17,547 bases of DNA from SZUA-365 sp964635845 (lineage in GTDB: Bacteria; Bacteroidota; Ignavibacteria; SZUA-365). The stretch spans positions 1 to 17,547 of the forward strand of contig CAZWNO010000087.1 in assembly GCA_964635845.1 (NCBI GenBank). The letters are read 5' to 3'. A model generated the notes under the pieces. That model was not told the origin of the DNA. It was given only the letters and a program-made list of their open reading frames with translations, and ran no database searches. Numbering within the stretch: position 1 is the first letter of the stretch; every line of letters starts with the position of its first letter. This document shows positions 13,601-17,547 of the stretch, one piece after another. The position numbers were made by a program, and so were the translations under genes.

Positions 13601-14520
13601 AGAATCCTCCAGCTTTCCAGTTTTACCCGAACGATTTCATCGCAGAAAGAAAAGTAGCCAGCATGACCCTAGAGGAGCGCGGGATGTATATCACGCTCCT
13701 GTGCTATTGCTGGCAGGACGGAGAGCTCCCAGATGATATGGGAGAACTTGCCGACTTGTGCGGCACGACAGAAAAGAAATTTTCCGTCGCGTGGGAGCGG
13801 AGAATTTCCCGATGCTTCGAGAAAACACAATCTGGATCGTGGGTGAATCCACGTATGCGGAAGGAGATGGAGAAGCAGGAAGAATATCGGCAAAAACAGG
13901 CTGAATACGGTAAAAAGGGTGCAAAGAGAAGGTGGGGAGATGAAGGCGAGTCCACCGTGCAAGAGAAGGGTTGCCCATCCGATGGAATAGGGTACCCTAT
14001 ATCAGATGAATGGGGTAGTGATGGCTCTTCATCTTCATCTTCGTCTTCATCTTCAGATTCAAATTCAGGAGAAGCTATCGCTTCTTCGTCGCCCGAGGGC
14101 GACGCTGCAGCGCAGGCGGAATCGATCGATCCTGATGATCCCCTCACTTGGCCCTACCCGATGTGGAAGCAGGCAGTCGTTGACGACTGGAATTCGCGTG
14201 CGAGTCCACCCTTCCAGACTGTCAAGAAGCTCACGGATGAGCGCGAGAAGCACTTGCGGACACGGTACGGAGATAGGCAGTTCCGGGTAGAGTTTCGGAG
14301 CGTCTTCAAGACCGTGACCGCTTCGGAGTTCTGCCGAGGTGGTGGCCCTCGGGGCTGGGTGGCCTCCTTCGACTGGATCATAAAGAACAACGGCAATTAC
14401 GTCAAGGTACTCGAAGGCAAGTATGGACAATTCAGGCATTCAAACGGTAAAGCGAATGGACGTACAGCAGCTCCCAATCCGGCAGAGTATGTCGAGCTTG
14501 CAGCAGAGCTCGGGATCTGA
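13597..14520 (+). CDS. DUF1376-family phage replication initiator-like protein
   Basis: 307 residues from the ATG in an ATGA overlap. Residues about 1-90 match the DUF1376 pattern: FQFYPNDFIAERKVASMTLEERGMYITLL, then DGELPDD and WVNPRMRKEM; this winged-helix-type domain is common in phage replication proteins. A basic section (KKGAKRRWG) is followed by an acidic, Ser-rich linker with ten consecutive serines (about 144-153). The C-terminal domain (WPYPMWKQAVVDDW ... RSVFKTVTASEFCRGGG ... FDWIIKNNGNYVKVLEGKYG) is the usual C-terminal module of O-like initiators. It should bind the phage origin and recruit replication proteins. No obvious iterons were found inside the gene, so the origin is not located. 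Confidence 0.8.
   Translation: MKNPPAFQFYPNDFIAERKVASMTLEERGMYITLLCYCWQDGELPDDMGELADLCGTTEKKFSVAWERRISRCFEKTQSGSWVNPRMRKEMEKQEEYRQKQAEYGKKGAKRRWGDEGESTVQEKGCPSDGIGYPISDEWGSDGSSSSSSSSSSDSNSGEAIASSSPEGDAAAQAESIDPDDPLTWPYPMWKQAVVDDWNSRASPPFQTVKKLTDEREKHLRTRYGDRQFRVEFRSVFKTVTASEFCRGGGPRGWVASFDWIIKNNGNYVKVLEGKYGQFRHSNGKANGRTAAPNPAEYVELAAELGI
14026..14055 (+). repeat. Hexanucleotide tandem repeat coding for serines
   Basis: Five successive TCTTC(A/G) units encode ten serines in the linker of the replication initiator. Units are six bases, so gain or loss keeps the frame and would only change linker length. Confidence 0.85.
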
Positions 14521-15070
14521 AACGCCCGAGCGCACGAAGGCACGAGGGCGATTCATTATGGGAATCTTCGCCCGTTTCGAGGCTGCGAGCGGGAAGCGTA
14601 TAGACGCCGACGGTTCGAATACGCGCAAGCTCGCACTCATCAACGAGCTGAACCTTCGGCAGTACGGCGAGCGGCAGGCCGAGGTCGCGCAGGAGTGGAT
14701 CCTCCGCGGTGATCCCGTTCGGTACGGCAGCCTCACGCTCGCCGACTTCTTCCCGTCGGAGGAGCAGCTGACGAAGATTCGCTACGACATCAACGGCCTC
14801 CTGGCGCGCGCGGACGCACAAGGCTATCGCCGTGGCTACTCCGCTGGCATGGTCGACGGTGAACGTGCAGAACGGGAGCGCTACGCGGAGCCGCCGAAGC
14901 CGACATCGGCGGAGCTCTTCGAACTGCAGACGCTTCGCGGGAAGGTTGAGGCACTCGAGCACGATAACGAACGACTCAGGAAAGCTGAGCGCAGGCTCCG
15001 TCGCCTCGAGCGGATGCTCCCGAGAGTGGAGCAACATGAAACCGGAAACTATCAGGACGCACGGGCATGA
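14489..15070 (+). CDS. Hypothetical protein following the replication initiator
   Basis: 193 residues from ATG 14489, which overlaps the initiator by 32 bases. Other starts are 14456 and 14558; the last has GAGGG about 9 bases upstream and would leave a 37-base gap, so it is equally possible. A globular part (IFARFEAASGKRIDADGSNTRKLALINEL ... EEWILRGDPVRYGSLTLADFFPSEEQL) is followed by a likely coiled coil (GKVEALEHDNERLRKAERRLRRLERML). The position right after an initiator-like gene is where many phages place a helicase loader, but no Walker motif is present, so a loader ATPase is excluded. It overlaps the RuvC-like gene as ATGA. Confidence 0.7.
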   Translation: MSSLQQSSGSETPERTKARGRFIMGIFARFEAASGKRIDADGSNTRKLALINELNLRQYGERQAEVAQEWILRGDPVRYGSLTLADFFPSEEQLTKIRYDINGLLARADAQGYRRGYSAGMVDGERAERERYAEPPKPTSAELFELQTLRGKVEALEHDNERLRKAERRLRRLERMLPRVEQHETGNYQDARA

Positions 15071-15531
15071 AAATTCTTGCACTCGATCTCGGGACAAACA
15101 CAGGCTGGGTCATCGGTTCGAAACCGTTCAAAACCCAGGCAGTCGTCGGCAGCATCTCGCTCAAGACTGGCCGTTACGAAGGCGGTGGCATGCGCTTCCT
15201 GCGCTTCGAGGAGTTCCTTCATGAGACTCTCGTGCTCCAGGGGTACGAGGCCGTGTACTTCGAGGAAGTCCGGCATCACAACGGCGTTGACGCGGCGCAC
15301 GTATACGGCGGACTGCTCGCCACCCTCACAGCATTCTGCGAGCGTGAGAGGATCCCGTACGCCGGCATCCCTGTAGGCGCGTGGAAGAAGGCAGCGCTCG
15401 GGAAGGGGAATGCGAAGAAGGACGCAATCCTCGAATGGGCTCTGAAGGCCGGAATCACGATCACTCCGCCGACGACGTTCGACGAGGCCGATGCCGTCGG
15501 GATCTACTACGCCGCGGTGCACAGCAACTGA
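15067..15531 (+). CDS. RuvC-like Holliday junction resolvase
   Basis: 154 residues, RNase H-like fold. The N-terminus has LALDLGTNTGW with Asp7; the second acid is in VYFEEV (Glu66/Glu67); the C-terminal acids are in FDEADA (Asp139, Asp142). This order of three acidic sites and the length are those of RuvC-family resolvases. Basic KKAALGKGNAKKD before the last motif is also typical. It would cut four-way junctions and branched intermediates produced by the recombination genes upstream and debranch concatemers before packaging by the terminase downstream. The start is in an ATGA overlap. Confidence 0.88.
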   Translation: MKILALDLGTNTGWVIGSKPFKTQAVVGSISLKTGRYEGGGMRFLRFEEFLHETLVLQGYEAVYFEEVRHHNGVDAAHVYGGLLATLTAFCERERIPYAGIPVGAWKKAALGKGNAKKDAILEWALKAGITITPPTTFDEADAVGIYYAAVHSN

Positions 15532-15551
15532 AATTTGTCAGGAAATCCGAC

Positions 15552-15878
15552 ATGCAAATCTCTGGAACACTCATGAGGTTGGAAGGCATGGAGAATGCAA
15601 CCGATAAATCGGTACGTGAACAATGCCGAGCGGCGATGCTGCGGTATATCGAAGGCCGCGCCTGCGTCGTCGATGTGCAGTCACTCGCTCCGATATATCA
15701 CGGGTTCTATGCGATGCGTACCGGCACGCCGCGTTGGGGCAGCATCAGCCACTTCCTCGCCCGCATGGAGGATGATGGTCTTCTCGCCTGCACGTACCGG
15801 CGCGATGGATCTGTTGCCTCCGTCGAGATCTCGCCCGTACGAATTGCTGCGGACGCGGTGCGGGAGGCGAAAGCATGA
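15552..15878 (+). CDS. Small winged-helix-like DNA-binding protein
   Basis: 108 residues from ATG 15552, preceded by CAGGA at about 8 bases. The frame is open further upstream but that part lies inside the resolvase gene. Residues about 25-90 (REQCRAAMLRYIEGRACVVDVQSLAPIYHGFYA, WGSISHFLARMEDDGLLACTYR) have the helix-helix-wing layout of a winged helix: ISHFLARMEDDGLL is like the end of recognition helix and wing in many transcription regulators. No family named. It overlaps the ParB-like gene as ATGA. Could control the late genes that follow. Confidence 0.65.
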   Translation: MQISGTLMRLEGMENATDKSVREQCRAAMLRYIEGRACVVDVQSLAPIYHGFYAMRTGTPRWGSISHFLARMEDDGLLACTYRRDGSVASVEISPVRIAADAVREAKA

Positions 15879-16435
15879 AGCAGATCGTCTCACGTATCAT
15901 TCACAGCAGAAACGTCCGATGGCGCGACTTCGAGTTTCTGCAGCCGGCAGAGTTCAAGGACCTCACCGAGACCGGGTATGCACGCCTCCGTGAGTCCATT
16001 CTCCGCAACGGCTTCGTCGAATCTTTCAAGGTCTGGCAGCCGGCGAAGGGGAAGAAAATCTACTGCCTGGACGGGTACCACCGCTGCAAGGTGCTCACAG
16101 CTCTCGTGAGCGAAGGCGTGGATGTTCCGGAGACCTTCCCTGCTGACTTCCTCGACTGCAAGAGCCGGAGAGAAGCGGCGAAGCTCGTGCTCGTCTACTC
16201 GTCGATCTACGCCTCGATCACCGACGAGGGGCTCTACGCGTTTCAGAACCTGCACGGCCTCGACCTCGAGACGATAGCTGCGGAGATCGATCTGCCCGAC
16301 CTCGACATCGAGAAATTCCTCGAGGGATGGGGCGAAGAGAAGGGCGAAGGGCCTAACAGTAGCAATCACAACGGATTAGATACAACCGGCGAGATGACGG
16401 AATGCCCGAGGTGCGGGCACCGGTTCAGCGCCTGA
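15875..16435 (+). CDS. ParB-like (ParB/Srx-fold) protein
   Basis: 186 residues. The core is a ParB N-domain: LRESILRNGFVESFKVWQP, then YCLDGYHRCKVL with the DGYHR motif at 66-70, equivalent to the GExRR/DGHHR loop that binds CTP or acts as nuclease in this superfamily. After it come ESGV-type loop residues (VPETFPADFLDC) and a helical part (AAKLVLVYSS). The C-terminal CPRCGHRF (177-184) is half a zinc ribbon. Phage ParB-like proteins often sit beside DNA methyltransferases, and none is seen here. Partition, DNA modification-linked or nuclease roles are all possible; no ParA is present. Confidence 0.8.
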   Translation: MKQIVSRIIHSRNVRWRDFEFLQPAEFKDLTETGYARLRESILRNGFVESFKVWQPAKGKKIYCLDGYHRCKVLTALVSEGVDVPETFPADFLDCKSRREAAKLVLVYSSIYASITDEGLYAFQNLHGLDLETIAAEIDLPDLDIEKFLEGWGEEKGEGPNSSNHNGLDTTGEMTECPRCGHRFSA

Positions 16436-16466
16436 CGCATAAGTCTAGTTTACACGAGAGTTGACC

Positions 16467-16982
16467 ATGGCAGCACGAAAGCGGACACCAGCGCAACGCG
16501 CGAGGGACCTTCTCAAGACAGCGGAGATGTACCTGCATGGTAAGACCCAGCAGGAGATCGCACAGGAGATCGGTGTGTCACGCGTGCAGATCACGTTCGA
16601 TCTGCAGGAGGTCCGCGTCTGGTGGAGAGAACGAGCTGCGATGGCCATCGACGAGCGGAAGGCTGAAGAGCTCGCCAAGGTTGACCGCCTCGAAGCGGAG
16701 TACTGGAAGGGCTGGGAGGACAGTCGCCGGCCGACGAAGGTGAGCACTGCGCAGGCGACCACCGCCGGCGCGAATCCTGGGAAGACCGTCACCAACAAGG
16801 AGATCACATCCGCTGGCGATCCGCGCTTCCTCACCGGCGTCGCCGATTGCATCGAGAAACGCTGCAAGATCCTCGGCCTGCACGCGCCTACGAAGCTGCA
16901 GGGGACATTCACACATGACCATGAGTACACGGACAAAGAAGTCACAGAAATCGCTGCCCACCTCGCAGGACGAAAAAATTAG
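16467..16982 (+). CDS. Terminase small subunit
   Basis: 171 residues from ATG 16467 (GAGAG 6-7 bases upstream); a TTG six bases earlier is too close to that site. Residues about 15-50 contain an HTH: TAEMYLHGKTQQEIAQEIGVSRVQITFDLQEV, as in small terminases that recognise the packaging site. The central part is helical (EERKAEELAKVDRLEAEYWKGWEDS). The C-terminal IEKRCKILGLHAPTK is typical of this protein group. It sits just before and overlaps the large terminase gene by 68 bases. The family call depends on that context and on the pattern. Confidence 0.8.
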   Translation: MAARKRTPAQRARDLLKTAEMYLHGKTQQEIAQEIGVSRVQITFDLQEVRVWWRERAAMAIDERKAEELAKVDRLEAEYWKGWEDSRRPTKVSTAQATTAGANPGKTVTNKEITSAGDPRFLTGVADCIEKRCKILGLHAPTKLQGTFTHDHEYTDKEVTEIAAHLAGRKN

Positions 16983-17547
16983 CTTCGTCCGTGGTGTCTT
17001 CAGACAGTCCCTCTTCGCTTTCGCGAAAGAGTGCTTGGGATATGACAAGCTCTACGAGCCGCACGAGGAGTGGTGCGCGGATGCGGAGCGGTTTTTCTTG
17101 GACTACCGAGACAGTAAGCCAGGCTACAGCGCACGCGAAATGCGCCTGATGCCCCGTGGCACGTTCAAGAGTACGATCTTCACGGTCGCGCTCGCGCTCT
17201 GGATGTTGATCCATGATCCGAACCTGCGAATCCTGATCTACTCTGCCAGCGAGGGGAACTCGAAGAACTTCCTGCGCGAGATCAAGAAGCAGATCACGAC
17301 CAATGGGAGGTTCCGCACGTGTTTCGGTGACTGGGCTACAGGGACGACGCTTTGGACGGAGACGGGCATCATCATCGTACCGCGGACGAAGCCCTACAAG
17401 GAACCGACGATCGCGGCGATTGGACGCGGGAGTGAGATGACCTCACAGCACTTCGATGTTGCACTCGTGGACGACCTGGTCACACGCGAGGATCGAGATA
17501 GTGCTTCGACGCGACAGGCGTCGAAAGCCGCGCTGCGCATCGAACAT
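16915..17547 (+). CDS. Terminase large subunit, N-terminal part (runs off right edge)
   Basis: 211 codons from ATG 16915 to the window end; an in-frame ATG at 16921 is the alternative, with AGGGG about 11 bases before the first. The protein begins with a basic tail (STRTKKSQKS). Its ATPase domain shows the phage-type Walker A MPRGTFKST (PRGxxKST), then LRILIYSAS, and Walker B VALVDDLV with two aspartates. This is the DNA-packaging motor. The adjacent TREDRDSASTRQ fits the coupling region after Walker B. The nuclease domain lies beyond the window. The packaging type cannot be told from this part. Confidence 0.92.
   Translation, partial: MTMSTRTKKSQKSLPTSQDEKISFVRGVFRQSLFAFAKECLGYDKLYEPHEEWCADAERFFLDYRDSKPGYSAREMRLMPRGTFKSTIFTVALALWMLIHDPNLRILIYSASEGNSKNFLREIKKQITTNGRFRTCFGDWATGTTLWTETGIIIVPRTKPYKEPTIAAIGRGSEMTSQHFDVALVDDLVTREDRDSASTRQASKAALRIEH

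Noticed and set aside
1..17547. CRISPR array, insertion sequence or diversity-generating retroelement
   Set aside because: No regularly spaced repeats, no transposase, no reverse transcriptase and no terminal inverted repeats were seen in the window.

Overview
This is the early and replication half of a temperate tailed-phage genome (a prophage or phage scaffold), ending inside the large terminase gene. The evidence is the repressor/Cro-type divergent region at the left, a long rightward block of tightly packed recombination and replication genes, and a small/large terminase pair at the right edge. The sequence is GC-rich. A lipobox-bearing protein with a C-terminal membrane anchor, read leftward at 220-552, suggests a diderm (Gram-negative-type) host. 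The host cannot be named. A run of ten Ns at 11371-11380 shows that this is a draft scaffold.

Left end (1-1312, minus strand): an immunity operon of an HTH repressor without a visible peptidase domain, a small lipoprotein, and the start of a probable ImmA/IrrE metallopeptidase that runs off the window (TTG start, strong Shine-Dalgarno). The 148-base region 1165-1312 holds a near-consensus rightward promoter overlapped by palindromes that look like operators. Rightward from it come a ribbon-helix-helix-like protein (Cro position), an HTH protein, a CII-like regulator and a small membrane protein.

Middle (2498-11632): a recombination module. It has a candidate single-strand annealing protein, a Mre11/SbcD-type nuclease (gp47-like), four small unknown genes, a Rad50/SbcC-type ATPase (gp46-like), coiled-coil proteins and a SNF2-family helicase. 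Most genes are joined by ATGA or similar stop/start overlaps. The SNF2 gene is interrupted by a one-base frameshift near 11155 and by a scaffold gap flanked by a short duplicated segment; both look like sequence or assembly errors. A 294-base non-coding stretch (8985-9278) contains a canonical tRNA T-arm without a recognisable cloverleaf.

Right part (11629-17547): small zinc-binding and winged-helix proteins, an HNH nuclease, a DUF1376-type replication initiator with a serine-repeat linker, a RuvC-like resolvase, another small DNA-binding protein, a ParB-like protein, and the terminase small and (partial) large subunits. Together the nuclease, annealing protein, helicase and resolvase suggest recombination-dependent replication that makes concatemers for the terminase. 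No DNA polymerase, primase, integrase, methyltransferase or structural gene is visible in the window.
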